Origin: an uncultured Burkholderiales bacterium
Lineage (GTDB): Bacteria > Pseudomonadota > Gammaproteobacteria > Burkholderiales > Burkholderiaceae_C
DNA: 64,000 nt
Reading direction: 5' to 3'
Assembly: GCA_903856995.1 (NCBI GenBank)
Contig: CAIODK010000042.1
Location: 1-64,000 of the forward strand
The notes beneath the pieces were generated by a model, which worked only from the letters and a program-made list of their open reading frames with translations, searched no databases and was not told the DNA's origin. The position numbers and the translations under genes are program-made. Below, one piece after another: positions 8,268-16,590 of this stretch. Within the stretch, counting starts at the first letter, position 1; the number at the start of each line of letters is the position of its first letter.

Positions 8268-9152
8268 TCAGGCTGGGTTGTTATGAACGTCAAAGCGGTA
8301 GAGTGCTTGCGGGTTATGCACCAACACGCGGCGCAACAACGCTTCAGTCGGCGCAATTCGAGTCAAAGCGTCCACCAACTCACCATCATCCGGAATGTGC
8401 GTGTGGTTCGGATGCGGCCAATCCAGTCCCCAGACGCATTGATCCGGAAACTGTGAAACCAATCTAGCAGCCAGACGTGTCCCTAACGGGTAGCCTTGAC
8501 CTGCACGTGCCGTGGATTCAATTCGATCAATACCACTGACCTTGACATGAAAGATTGGATCGTCAAGCAACCTCATCAGTGCTTGAAAATCCTCATGCGC
8601 CTCGCCCAGATTGGCATCGACGCGCCCCATGTGATCGATCACCACGGGCACCACACTCCGCAGCAACTGTTGGCCCACCGTGTGCACCAGCGCACTTTCA
8701 AAATGCACCTGAAGGTGCATGCCCACCGCTGCCAAACGGGGAGTCAGTTTGAGGACATCCTGCACATCAGTCCCCCCCGTGATGTGTTTCATGAAATGGA
8801 AGCGGACAGCTCTGAACCCGCAATTCGCCAGACGTTTCAGCTCTTGATCTGATACATCAACATCGGTCAACGCAACGCCCAGGTAGTTGCCACCGCCGGC
8901 AGCGATCGCGTCTTCGACAACGGCGTTGTCAGTGCCATGCGTGATCGATTGGACAATCACACAACGTGCAATGCCAAGCCTTTTGTGAAGCGCAAATAGT
9001 TTCTCTTTGGGCGCTTCGGCGGGCGTATTTTTGAGATTTGGCGCGTACGGAAATTTAGCGCGAGGGCCAAACACATGCACATGGCTGTCACACGCATGGG
9101 GTGGCAACATCAACTTAGGCTGCGTGGGGACATCCAAATAGGTTTGAGTCAT
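8268..9152 (-). CDS. 2-pyrone-4,6-dicarboxylate hydrolase-like amidohydrolase (LigI family)
   Basis: This 294-residue TIM-barrel hydrolase belongs to the COG3618 amidohydrolases. It is closest to LigI: LPPHACDSHVHVFGP gives the HxH motif near residues 24-26. PKEKLFALHKRLGI, VIDHMGRVD and VWGLDWPHPN with the catalytic-type Asp follow, then PDDGELVDAL. LigI opens 2-pyrone-4,6-dicarboxylate in the protocatechuate 4,5-cleavage route. Related enzymes open other lactones, so the substrate stays open. It sits ten bases after pcaJ-like and is co-transcribed with the CoA-transferase genes. Confidence 0.85.
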   Translation of the reverse strand: MTQTYLDVPTQPKLMLPPHACDSHVHVFGPRAKFPYAPNLKNTPAEAPKEKLFALHKRLGIARCVIVQSITHGTDNAVVEDAIAAGGGNYLGVALTDVDVSDQELKRLANCGFRAVRFHFMKHITGGTDVQDVLKLTPRLAAVGMHLQVHFESALVHTVGQQLLRSVVPVVIDHMGRVDANLGEAHEDFQALMRLLDDPIFHVKVSGIDRIESTARAGQGYPLGTRLAARLVSQFPDQCVWGLDWPHPNHTHIPDDGELVDALTRIAPTEALLRRVLVHNPQALYRFDVHNNPA

Positions 9153-9162
9153 AGGGTTGCGT

Positions 9163-9825
9163 TCAATCGGTGGACGGTTTGAAAGTCTGGATCGGCAAGC
9201 CGATTAATTCTGAGAGTGCGGCGATCTCCAAACCCGCCACCACATCGATCACTTGTAAGCCTTCGGGGCCACAGGCGAAGGTCGCCAAATCGGAATAGAT
9301 GCGGTTGACGCAGCCAACTCCGGTCAATGGGTAATGACAGGCAGCGACAACCTTGCTGTCGCCTTGTTTGGTCAACAAATCCATCATCACCCAGGTTTGC
9401 TTGGCCCCAACGGCCAAATCCATAGCGCCCCCCACGGCGGGGATGGCACCAGGTTCGCCGGTACTCCAATTGGCCAAATCACCGGTTGCAGACACTTGAA
9501 AGGCACCCAACACACAGATGTCTAAATGACCGCCTCGCATCATGGCAAAACTATCGGCGTGATGAAAGTAGGATCCCCCCTTCACCAACGTGACCGGTTG
9601 TTTACCCGCATTGATTAAATCGAAATCTTCATCGCCCTTGGCAGGCGCAGGGCCCATGCCTAAAATTCCGTTTTCACTTTGAAGAATGACTTCACGATCG
9701 GTGGGAATGAAGTTCGCCACCAGCGTGGGTTGCCCGATGCCCAAGTTGACATAGGCCCCCTCTGGAATGTCTTGCGCCACCCGCTGCGCCACTTCTTCTT
9801 TACTTCGTCGTTTGTAGTCGCTCAT
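9163..9825 (-). CDS. pcaJ: 3-oxoacid CoA-transferase subunit B (PcaJ-like)
   Basis: This 220-residue beta subunit closely resembles 3-oxoadipate CoA-transferase PcaJ. It has EGAYVNLGIGQPTLVANF near the start, and SENGILGMGP carries the catalytic Glu that forms the glutamyl-CoA intermediate. GGSYFHHADSFAMMRGGHLD and YPLTGVGCVNRIY follow. It pairs with the alpha subunit encoded nine bases upstream. The pair moves CoA from succinyl-CoA to a 3-oxoacid, in known cases 3-oxoadipate, but no 3-oxoadipyl-CoA thiolase is nearby, so the physiological acid may differ. Confidence 0.9.
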   Translation of the reverse strand: MSDYKRRSKEEVAQRVAQDIPEGAYVNLGIGQPTLVANFIPTDREVILQSENGILGMGPAPAKGDEDFDLINAGKQPVTLVKGGSYFHHADSFAMMRGGHLDICVLGAFQVSATGDLANWSTGEPGAIPAVGGAMDLAVGAKQTWVMMDLLTKQGDSKVVAACHYPLTGVGCVNRIYSDLATFACGPEGLQVIDVVAGLEIAALSELIGLPIQTFKPSTD

Positions 9826-9834
9826 AGAGGTTCC

Positions 9835-10551
9835 TTAGCCAGCTTTCTTGAAACCGCCACCGACCGTTGCCGTATGCGCAATGCGAACGATTTGACTGAC
9901 GAAGATGCCTGGCGTGACGATTGCCTCTGGATCTAACTCACCCAAGGCCACAATGTGGTGAACCGTCGCCACGGTTTTCTTGGCCGCCATCGCAATGACT
10001 GGTCCAAAATTGCGGGCTGCTTTGCGGTAAACCAGATTCCCCCAGCGGTCTCCTGCTTCGGCCTTGATGAGCGCGAGATCCCCGTGGATCGGATATTCAA
10101 GCACATAGTGCTTGCCGTCTATGAACCGCGTTTCTTTGGGGCTGCCATCGGCATGACGTGCCAGCTCTGTCCCATAGCCTGTCGGCGTGAAAAAGCCACC
10201 CACCCCAGCACCGGCAGCACGCAAGCGCTCGGCAAGGTTGCCTTGAGGCACCAGCTCAAGCTCAATCTTTCCTCGCCGAAACAGATCGTCAAACACATGC
10301 GAATCTGTTTGCCTTGGGAAACTACAGATGATTTTTCGAACACGTCCTGTTTGAAGCAGCGCCGCCAAACCGGTCTCACCATTGCCAGCGTTGTTGTTCA
10401 CCACCGTCAAATCGCGGGCGCCCTGATCGATCAAACCTTCAATCAATTCATTGGGGATACCGGCCGTCCCAAACCCCCCAATCAAGACCGTGGAACCATC
10501 TGCCACGCCTTGCAGGGCTTGGGCGATCGAATCAGCGATTTTGTTGATCAT
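9835..10551 (-). CDS. pcaI: 3-oxoacid CoA-transferase subunit A (PcaI-like)
   Basis: This 238-residue alpha subunit matches PcaI well. It has DGSTVLIGGFGTAGIPNELI (the GGFG glycine-rich loop), then NNAGNGETGLAALL, VRKIICSFPRQTDSHVF, VPQGNLAERLRAAG and GDRWGNLVYRKAARNFGP. It forms the heteromeric transferase with the downstream PcaJ-like subunit. Its ATG overlaps the stop of the upstream EthD-like gene by four bases, indicating translational coupling within the operon. Substrate specificity is inferred from similarity only. Confidence 0.92.
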   Translation of the reverse strand: MINKIADSIAQALQGVADGSTVLIGGFGTAGIPNELIEGLIDQGARDLTVVNNNAGNGETGLAALLQTGRVRKIICSFPRQTDSHVFDDLFRRGKIELELVPQGNLAERLRAAGAGVGGFFTPTGYGTELARHADGSPKETRFIDGKHYVLEYPIHGDLALIKAEAGDRWGNLVYRKAARNFGPVIAMAAKKTVATVHHIVALGELDPEAIVTPGIFVSQIVRIAHTATVGGGFKKAG

Positions 10552-11075
10552 GGCGCCGCATGGTCGGGTCGAACATAAAGCACACGAGTTGTGTTGACGA
10601 ACAGGGGTCGAACTCTGTCACTCCACGACGTATTGCGGATGGCGAGCCATGCCTCACTCACCATCACCTCCGGGGAAACCAATTCGTAACAGGCAATGTA
10701 GCGCGGCGAACCCGAGGTACGAAGGTATCGCTTCGCACTGACCGTCCCCGGCACACGCGCCAGACCAGGCAGATGCTCCGTGTCGTACCAAGCATTGAAA
10801 TCGTCGACAGAGTCATCCGGAACATCCGTTTCAACGACGTAATGAAAGCCACCGACAAGGTGATGGCTTTCACCCTGCAAGCTGCTCCACAACGTGATCT
10901 CCTCGGACACCACCCCCAGCGGCTGATTGCCAATCGCATAGCCGCGCCAAGTGAGGCCGTCGAGGGACTTCCACCATTCAAGCTGTGCGGCATTGCCTAA
11001 GGTCGTCGCTTCAGGCAGTACGGGCCCCTGATAGGTTGCAAGATAAATGGGTGTGGGCATTTTGGTTTCGATCAA
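10548..11075 (-). CDS. EthD/ABM-like dimeric alpha-beta barrel protein, unknown function
   Basis: This 175-residue protein shows two weak ferredoxin-like halves. The second has DDFNAWYDTEHLPGLARVPG followed by a PRYIACYEL strand. This is the pattern of EthD- or DUF4286-like dimeric barrel proteins, where the Asp/Glu-His pair often lines the pocket. Such proteins assist ring-modifying or oxidative steps, but I cannot name a reaction. It overlaps its neighbours by four bases on both sides, so it belongs firmly to this operon. An internal ATG at 11060 is an alternative start. Confidence 0.7.
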   Translation of the reverse strand: MIETKMPTPIYLATYQGPVLPEATTLGNAAQLEWWKSLDGLTWRGYAIGNQPLGVVSEEITLWSSLQGESHHLVGGFHYVVETDVPDDSVDDFNAWYDTEHLPGLARVPGTVSAKRYLRTSGSPRYIACYELVSPEVMVSEAWLAIRNTSWSDRVRPLFVNTTRVLYVRPDHAAP

Positions 11076-11599
11076 TGAACAATGTTGAGTGCGACAAGAA
11101 ACCGAGACACCATGTTGTAAGCCGCCACGGTGGCCACAAGCTCCACGACCGTCGCAGGGGCGTACTTCTGAGTCACCTCCGCCATCAAAGCAGCGGGAAC
11201 TTCAATGTCGCGCGTCATGTGGTCGGTCATCGTGAGGAGAAGTTTTTCTTCAGGTGAAAATCGATCCGACAACTGCGCAAGCTGTATGTCGTCAATTTTG
11301 TCTTGCATTACCCCTGCCTTCAGCGCATGTGGGAGATGTGCCTCAAATTCGAAGCTGGCTTTATTCAAAACAGCGACACGAAGAATGATCAACTCACGCA
11401 AATCAGCGGGCACAGAGCTTCGATTGCGCACCGCCGTCAACAAGCTTTCCCAACCTTGGGCAAGGGGCGCACTGTTGAGTAAGACTTGATAGAGGGGCGA
11501 GATACGTCCGCGCTCTTGAAGAATCCGAGTTTCCAGCTCTTTCAACTCAGGTCGAGTTCCTGCCACCACCAAAGGTACGCGAATGTGATCAGCGCTCAT
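11072..11599 (-). CDS. carboxymuconolactone decarboxylase (CMD) family protein
   Basis: This 175-residue all-helical protein resembles the CMD/AhpD-like fold. It has an N-terminal block (RISPLYQVLLNSAPLAQGWE), then PADLRELIILRVAVLNKASFEFEAH, and later VVELVATVAAYNMVSRFLVAL. The paired Cys of AhpD peroxidases is absent, so a lyase or isomerase role like PcaC is more likely than peroxide reduction. Known CMD proteins decarboxylate 4-carboxymuconolactone. With PcaI/J-like and LigI-like neighbours, a lactone-related step is plausible but unproven. It overlaps both neighbours by four bases. Confidence 0.8.
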   Translation of the reverse strand: MSADHIRVPLVVAGTRPELKELETRILQERGRISPLYQVLLNSAPLAQGWESLLTAVRNRSSVPADLRELIILRVAVLNKASFEFEAHLPHALKAGVMQDKIDDIQLAQLSDRFSPEEKLLLTMTDHMTRDIEVPAALMAEVTQKYAPATVVELVATVAAYNMVSRFLVALNIVH

Positions 11600-12561
11600 T
11601 CATCACCTGTGATGTTGCGGGCCTTGATGAGCTGCGCCCATTTCTCAGTATCTGCCCTGAGCATCGCACCGAGCTCTTCAGGTGTGGAGTATTTCGGCTC
11701 AGCGCCAGATTGCGTCATTTTGGCGTTTGCCACAGGGTCAGTCACCGCCTGCTGTACCGCTTTGTTGAGCGCCTTGATCACATCGGGAGAAGTTTTGGCT
11801 GAGGCAAACAAACCATACCAATTGTTCGTGTCCACAGACTTGAAGCCTTGCTCCTCAAAGGTTTTGACATCGGGCAGCAAGGGGTGGCGTGATTTAGAGG
11901 CCATGCCTAGCGCCTTTAGGCGACCGCCTTTGATCTGACTCATCACAGCAGGCACGTCAGCAAAAAAACCAGCAACTTGCCCACCTAGTAAATCATTCAA
12001 TGCCGGAGCCATGCCGTTATAGGGAATATGCAAGAGATCAGCACCTGTTGATTGCTCAAGCTGCAAAAGCGCCAAATGTGGAATGCTGCCTTTGCCTGAG
12101 GAGGCAATGGGTAGCGGTACTTTTTTGCTTTTGGCGGTCGCAATGAACTCGGAAGCATCCTTGGCGGGATTATTGGCATTGGCCACAAAAACTTCCACGT
12201 TGTTCGCCACCAAAGAAACAGGCACGAAGTCTTTTTGCATGTTGTAGGACAGCTTGGGGTACAGCGCAGGATTGATCGCTGCCGCGCCCACACTGGTCAA
12301 CCACAAGGTGGTGCCATCTGCGTCAGACTTGAGCACTTCATTGGCACCAATCGCGCCACTTGCACCGGGCTTGTTTTCCACGATCACGGTGCGGCCCAGA
12401 CTTCTACCCAAGGGCTCCGAAATCGTGCGAGCCATCGCATCCACGGGGCCACCCGCGGCAAAAGCAACAATGATGCGCAGTGGTTTAGTCGTCGTTTGCG
12501 CACACACCAGAGTGACCGCAAAGACCGACACCAAAGCAACGAGCAGGTTTCTTTTTTTCAT
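11596..12561 (-). CDS. Bug/TctC family periplasmic solute-binding protein
   Basis: This 321-residue protein has a signal peptide (MKKRNLLVALVSVFAVTLVC, cleavage near residue 21). The Bug fold follows: KPLRIIVAFAAGGPVDAMAR, VENKPGASGAIGANEVLKS, GKGSIPHLALLQLEQSTGAD and HIPYNGMAPALNDLLGGQV. Bug proteins bind carboxylates, usually for a tripartite tricarboxylate transporter (TctAB). No tctA or tctB is in the window, so this is an orphan receptor. Its start is 23 bases after the SDR gene and its end overlaps the CMD gene by four bases, so its ligand is probably the substrate of this cluster. Confidence 0.92.
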   Translation of the reverse strand: MKKRNLLVALVSVFAVTLVCAQTTTKPLRIIVAFAAGGPVDAMARTISEPLGRSLGRTVIVENKPGASGAIGANEVLKSDADGTTLWLTSVGAAAINPALYPKLSYNMQKDFVPVSLVANNVEVFVANANNPAKDASEFIATAKSKKVPLPIASSGKGSIPHLALLQLEQSTGADLLHIPYNGMAPALNDLLGGQVAGFFADVPAVMSQIKGGRLKALGMASKSRHPLLPDVKTFEEQGFKSVDTNNWYGLFASAKTSPDVIKALNKAVQQAVTDPVANAKMTQSGAEPKYSTPEELGAMLRADTEKWAQLIKARNITGDE

Positions 12562-12584
12562 TCACTTGTCTCCCATATAGTTTC

Positions 12585-13382
12585 TTAGTCACAACGTGCG
12601 GTCATGCCGCCATCGACAACAATCTCGGTCCCAGTGATGAACCGTGCCTCATCACTGGCTAAGAAAAGTGCGGCGCTCGCCGTGTCACGGCCATCCCCCA
12701 TAAAGCCAAGTGGAATACGCTTCACACGGGTTGCAAGCAAGGATTCCACGTCCCCACCTGTGCGCTGCTTGGCAAGGCGCACTTCAACCATGGGGGTGTG
12801 CAACTGTCCTGGCACCACAGTATTGACACGGACGCCCGAAGGCGCATGTTGAACAGCCACCACACGCGAGAGCTGAATCACGCCTGCTTTAGCTGCAGCA
12901 TAGGCCACCTGCGCACTCCCAGTCCACCGAATACCGGAGGAAGAGGCCACGTTCACAATCGAACCGCCTTGTTTTGCGATCATGGTTGGCAACACATACT
13001 TGCACGCTAAGAATACGCTCTTCAAATTCACATTGAATTGACTGTCCCAAACCTCTTCGCTCATCTCGACAGGACCACCAGGGGCAGAGCCGCCGACGTT
13101 GTTGATCAGGATGTCAATGGTCCCAAACCTGTCCAAGCACGCTTGCACCATGTGCTGGATGCTCTCTGAGCTCGTGACATCACAGACATGCGTCGCAATG
13201 GCACTGCGCGCATCGCCTGCCAAAGCTATTGTTTCAGCCAGCCGCTCGGGGTCGCGATCGACAGCGAAGACTTGGGCACCCTCTTGCGCTAGACGCACTG
13301 CAATGGCGCGCCCATTCCCCCAGCCTGCGCCGACGCAGCCTGCGCCCGTCACGATTGCTACCTTTGATTTGAAACGTCCCAT
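12585..13382 (-). CDS. short-chain dehydrogenase/reductase (SDR)
   Basis: This 265-residue classical SDR starts with KSKVAIVTGAGCVGAGWGNG, a variant of the TGxxxGxG cofactor loop. NNVGG follows, then the catalytic Ser-Tyr-Lys set in NVASSSGIRW...VAYAAAKAG and a C-terminal GTEIVVDGGMTARCD. An NAD- rather than NADP-type preference is suggested by FAVDRDPE after beta-2. It would oxidise a secondary alcohol or reduce a ketone. It is the first gene of the long minus-strand operon and is divergent from the LysR regulator. Confidence 0.9.
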   Translation of the reverse strand: MGRFKSKVAIVTGAGCVGAGWGNGRAIAVRLAQEGAQVFAVDRDPERLAETIALAGDARSAIATHVCDVTSSESIQHMVQACLDRFGTIDILINNVGGSAPGGPVEMSEEVWDSQFNVNLKSVFLACKYVLPTMIAKQGGSIVNVASSSGIRWTGSAQVAYAAAKAGVIQLSRVVAVQHAPSGVRVNTVVPGQLHTPMVEVRLAKQRTGGDVESLLATRVKRIPLGFMGDGRDTASAALFLASDEARFITGTEIVVDGGMTARCD

Positions 13383-13432
13383 GATTCGCCCATGCCTTGC
13401 CTGTTAAAGGTGCAAGTGTGTAGCAATAGACG

Positions 13433-13447
13433 CTAGAGGTAAACTAG
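13433..13447. promoter_or_regulatory. candidate LysR-type operator (T-N11-A inverted repeat)
   Basis: The 97-base divergent gap between the SDR operon and the LysR gene contains CTAGAGGTAAACTAG. This is an inverted repeat with CTAG arms and a seven-base spacer, and it contains the T-N11-A signature of LysR boxes. Its place, about 30 bases before the LysR ATG and 50 before the operon start, suits control of both. The repeat is seen; binding is inferred. Confidence 0.45.
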
Positions 13448-13478
13448 ATACCCGCTATATCAGATATGTTATTTATCT

Positions 13479-14381
13479 ATGGATCTCAAGCAACTGACGT
13501 ATTTCGTCACGGTCGTCGAACGGGGCAGTTTTAGCAGGGCGGCAGTCGCTCTCAATTTGGCCCAACCCAGCCTCAGCCGACAAGTCGCGTTACTCGAAAA
13601 TGAATTGGGCCATCGACTCCTAGACCGGACCGGCCGAGGCGTCTCCATGACGCAAGCGGGAGAAGCACTTTTGGTACATGCCAAAGTCATGCTTGACGCG
13701 GCAGAACAAGCGAAATTTCAAATCAAGGAAATGCGGACGGACCCAACAGGACGCGTGGTCGTGGGGCTTCCGCACCGCGTGGCCATGGGCTTGTGCGTCC
13801 CGCTGATTCAAAGATTTCGAGAAAAATTACCCAAGGCTTTGATCACCGTCGTGGAAGGTTTGAGCCTGTCGCTCAGAGATGAGCTGATCAGTGGACAGAT
13901 TGATGTCGGGCTACTTTTCGACCCAGCCCCCACCGCCTTGTTGAAGTACGAAACATTGCTACGAGAAAGGCTCATGCTGGTTGCCCCTGCCGCCACACAA
14001 CTCCCAAAACAAGTCAGCCTTCAGTCTCTCAAAGACTTTCCGATGGTGCTTCCGAGTAGCCCCAACCCCATTCGAAATTTGGTGGATGCCGTTCTACTGC
14101 CGAAAAAAATCAGCTTGAACATCATCGCTGAAGTTGGCGCTGTCCACACCGCCCTGACCCTTGTTGAGAATTCAATGGCCTGCTCCATCCTTCCCGAAAG
14201 TGCACTGAACCTGAGTGCACACCACATGAAAGTGAACGTTTCCCCTATTGGCCCGCCTGCGATGTGGAACCAACTGGTTCTAGCGATCCCCGCCTCACGT
14301 CCGATGAACCGACTGACACTAGAGACAACCAAACTATTACGCGAACTCGACTTTCGCATGGCACACAAAACTGAATCCTAA
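13479..14381 (+). CDS. LysR family transcriptional regulator
   Basis: This 300-residue LysR protein has an N-terminal winged helix-turn-helix (residues 1-60: MDLKQLTYFVTVVERGSFSR, AAVALNLAQPSLSRQVALLE, LLDRTGRGVSMTQAG). A periplasmic-binding-like effector domain follows, with VVGLPHRVAMGLCVPLIQRF and GQIDVGLLFDPAP. It is transcribed away from the SDR-to-dctM operon and most likely activates it in response to the pathway substrate or an intermediate. The effector is unknown. Confidence 0.92.
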   Translation: MDLKQLTYFVTVVERGSFSRAAVALNLAQPSLSRQVALLENELGHRLLDRTGRGVSMTQAGEALLVHAKVMLDAAEQAKFQIKEMRTDPTGRVVVGLPHRVAMGLCVPLIQRFREKLPKALITVVEGLSLSLRDELISGQIDVGLLFDPAPTALLKYETLLRERLMLVAPAATQLPKQVSLQSLKDFPMVLPSSPNPIRNLVDAVLLPKKISLNIIAEVGAVHTALTLVENSMACSILPESALNLSAHHMKVNVSPIGPPAMWNQLVLAIPASRPMNRLTLETTKLLRELDFRMAHKTES

Positions 14382-14478
14382 AATTTCCACGGTTCAATTG
14401 CAGATTTTTTCTGCTCAAGCAGGGATTGCGAGATTGAAATTTGATCTTGCCATCGCATGGAGGCAAACGACAAGTCAG

Positions 14479-15186
14479 CTAGAGATCGGAAGTCCGGTAC
14501 AACTCATTCGCACGCGTCAGGTGATCTGTGACGGCTTTGACAGCCCCTGCGACATCATGCTTGGCAATGGCATCGATTATTTTTTGATGCTCTAACAGCG
14601 TGAGCTCCTCTGCGCCAGGGGCACGAACGATAGACTGGTAATACGCGCTGGCCCAGCCAAACATGGCTTCGACGATTGCGGGATAAATCGGATTGCCACT
14701 GATGCGCGCAATTTCTCTGTGAAAGTACATGTCCTGTTTCATGAACTGATCCAAGTTGACCATGGACGCACGATGGTGCGTTTGGCGTGTTTGCAAACGC
14801 GCAATGTCGTCCTCCGTTGCATTTTGAGCAGCCAACTTGACCATGCCAATTTCTAAAAAGAGTCGAGCCTCTTTGATGTGATCTAAGGTCTCTGGCTGCA
14901 TGCGCAACAAGTGCCGCGCACCTCCTGCAATTTGTTCAATCAACAAATGCGCTGTCGGAACGACGACCCGTGCACGTTCGCCATGCGATATTTCCACGAT
15001 GCCCGAGCGCGCCAGCTCTTGCATCGCTTCACGAACCGCAACACGCCCCACGCCGTAAACCTCCATCAAATCTCGCTCTGAGGGCAATTGATCGCCGGGA
15101 CCGATTTCACCCGACTCAATGCGTTGCATGAGACGTTCAAGGACATCTTGGTAGAGCTTGCGTCTTTGGATAGGTTCAACATTCAT
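14479..15186 (-). CDS. FadR-type GntR family regulator
   Basis: This 235-residue regulator has an N-terminal winged helix (residues 7-75, GPGDQLPSERDLMEVYGVGR followed by VAVREAMQELARSG) and a helical FCD ligand domain with the metal-binding His pattern (HREIARISGN, LLEHQKIIDAI). FCD regulators usually respond to organic acids or acid sugars. It is the last gene of the acid-sugar cluster, 15 bases after the OiaK-like kinase, so it is probably autoregulated with the operon. Confidence 0.9.
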   Translation of the reverse strand: MNVEPIQRRKLYQDVLERLMQRIESGEIGPGDQLPSERDLMEVYGVGRVAVREAMQELARSGIVEISHGERARVVVPTAHLLIEQIAGGARHLLRMQPETLDHIKEARLFLEIGMVKLAAQNATEDDIARLQTRQTHHRASMVNLDQFMKQDMYFHREIARISGNPIYPAIVEAMFGWASAYYQSIVRAPGAEELTLLEHQKIIDAIAKHDVAGAVKAVTDHLTRANELYRTSDL

Positions 15187-15201
15187 GGCATGAATCTACC
15201 A

Positions 15202-16590
15202 TTATGAAAAGCATCCCGACTTAACTTGGCCATAAAAACTCTCGGCCCCAAGTTGCCCGCCCTTCAACGCGACCTGCAGCCCATCCCGTTTGGGATCATC
15301 TGACCACGCGCGACACAGAGGAACACCTGGCGCCATGCCAGCATCCACCGTCAAGGCGCGAATCCCCAAATGACTGCCCACTGCACCGGAGCTGTCCCCA
15401 CCCGCCACCACGAAGCGACGGATCGTCGATTGATCAAGTACCTGGCGCATGATCTCAGCCAATGCCTGCCCCACACGCTCCGCAGCCGCTTCTTTACTCA
15501 AGCTAGCTGCCGCAGCAGTTGCCGTAAAGTTCAACACCGCAGGATCATCCGGGCCTTCGGCTGAGAACACAAGGGGTGAAATATTCTGAGCAATGGATGC
15601 CAATGCCAACGACACCAATCTGGCAATTTCAAGACCTGCCTCATGTGCATCCAGGCACCGCGAAATATCTAGACGTTCTGTGGCAAAACCATGGGTACGC
15701 GCCCATTGAATTTGTGCACCACTCATCGGAGAGCAACTCCCGCTGACCACCGCAATACAGGGCACGGCGTTAGCCACAGGCAAGCTCGGCGTTTGAGGAA
15801 TCAGTCCTTGCTGGCGCCAATAAGCGGCCAGCGCATATTGCAAACCCGATGATGAGGCACTGAAAAGGCCTTGTCCACGGTTCTCCCACACCAAGCGCCC
15901 CGCTTCAAGTTGAGTTGCGTCATCGGCCACATCAATCATCACCACCGGTTGGTCATCCCCTTGTAACGCATCGCAACGAATTTGCCCTAAACCCTCCGAG
16001 AGTTCAGCCACATGAATCAATTCAATGCGGCGCTGCGTTTGCTCAGTCAAATGCACGCGCAAATCACTTTCTTGCATGGGGGTCACGGGGTGGCGCGACA
16101 TGGTCGGGTGACGATCGATTCTGTGAACAACCCCATTCGCACCAGCAAACAAATGACCAAACACTTGGTATCGTTTGAGCCTAGGCGCACCCACCACCAA
16201 AGGTGACCACCGCGCGCGCGTCGTCTTAACGCCGAGATCAATGGCTTGACCAATAGAGCCCACACAAGCAGAGGAATCAAACGTGGAACACACCTTGTAG
16301 TGCAAGATGGGTGCGCCCATGCCCTGCAAGCATTCAAAGATTGCAGGTAGCTCGCGTCTCATCCAGTCAGGGCTTTTGCCTCGGGACTGCCCTGCCAAGC
16401 CGATGCAACGCATGTGTTGAAATCGCGCCAAATCCGAAGGTTTTGGACGTTCTAAAAAAAGCACTGTTGGAATACCAGCTGCGGTGAAGGCTTCCATGAC
16501 ATCCGTGGAACCAGTGAAATCGTCACCGTAATAGGTGAGCAACCGCCCCTCAGGCCATACGTTGGTGTGAGCAGTCACGACGTTCACCAA
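15202..16590 (-). CDS. oiaK: four-carbon acid sugar kinase family (DUF1537), probable 3-oxo-isoapionate kinase
   Basis: This 462-residue protein has the two-domain DUF1537 layout. The N-terminal substrate domain has YYGDDFTGSTDVMEAF near residue 20, YKVCSTFDSS near 100 and RHPTMSRHPVTPM near 180. The C-terminal nucleotide domain has VSGSCSPMSGAQIQWA and VVAGGDSSGAVGSHLGI. DUF1537 enzymes phosphorylate acid sugars such as threonate, erythronate or 3-oxo-isoapionate. The overlap of seven bases with the RuBisCO-like gene and the ApnO-like gene nearby favour the OiaK assignment. That specificity is inferred from neighbourhood. Confidence 0.82.
   Translation of the reverse strand: MVNVVTAHTNVWPEGRLLTYYGDDFTGSTDVMEAFTAAGIPTVLFLERPKPSDLARFQHMRCIGLAGQSRGKSPDWMRRELPAIFECLQGMGAPILHYKVCSTFDSSACVGSIGQAIDLGVKTTRARWSPLVVGAPRLKRYQVFGHLFAGANGVVHRIDRHPTMSRHPVTPMQESDLRVHLTEQTQRRIELIHVAELSEGLGQIRCDALQGDDQPVVMIDVADDATQLEAGRLVWENRGQGLFSASSSGLQYALAAYWRQQGLIPQTPSLPVANAVPCIAVVSGSCSPMSGAQIQWARTHGFATERLDISRCLDAHEAGLEIARLVSLALASIAQNISPLVFSAEGPDDPAVLNFTATAAAASLSKEAAAERVGQALAEIMRQVLDQSTIRRFVVAGGDSSGAVGSHLGIRALTVDAGMAPGVPLCRAWSDDPKRDGLQVALKGGQLGAESFYGQVKSGCFS

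Noticed and set aside
14382..14478. Terminator between the convergent LysR and GntR genes
   Set aside because: Only a weak GCAGA/TCTGC stem with a T-rich loop is seen; no convincing hairpin plus T-run.
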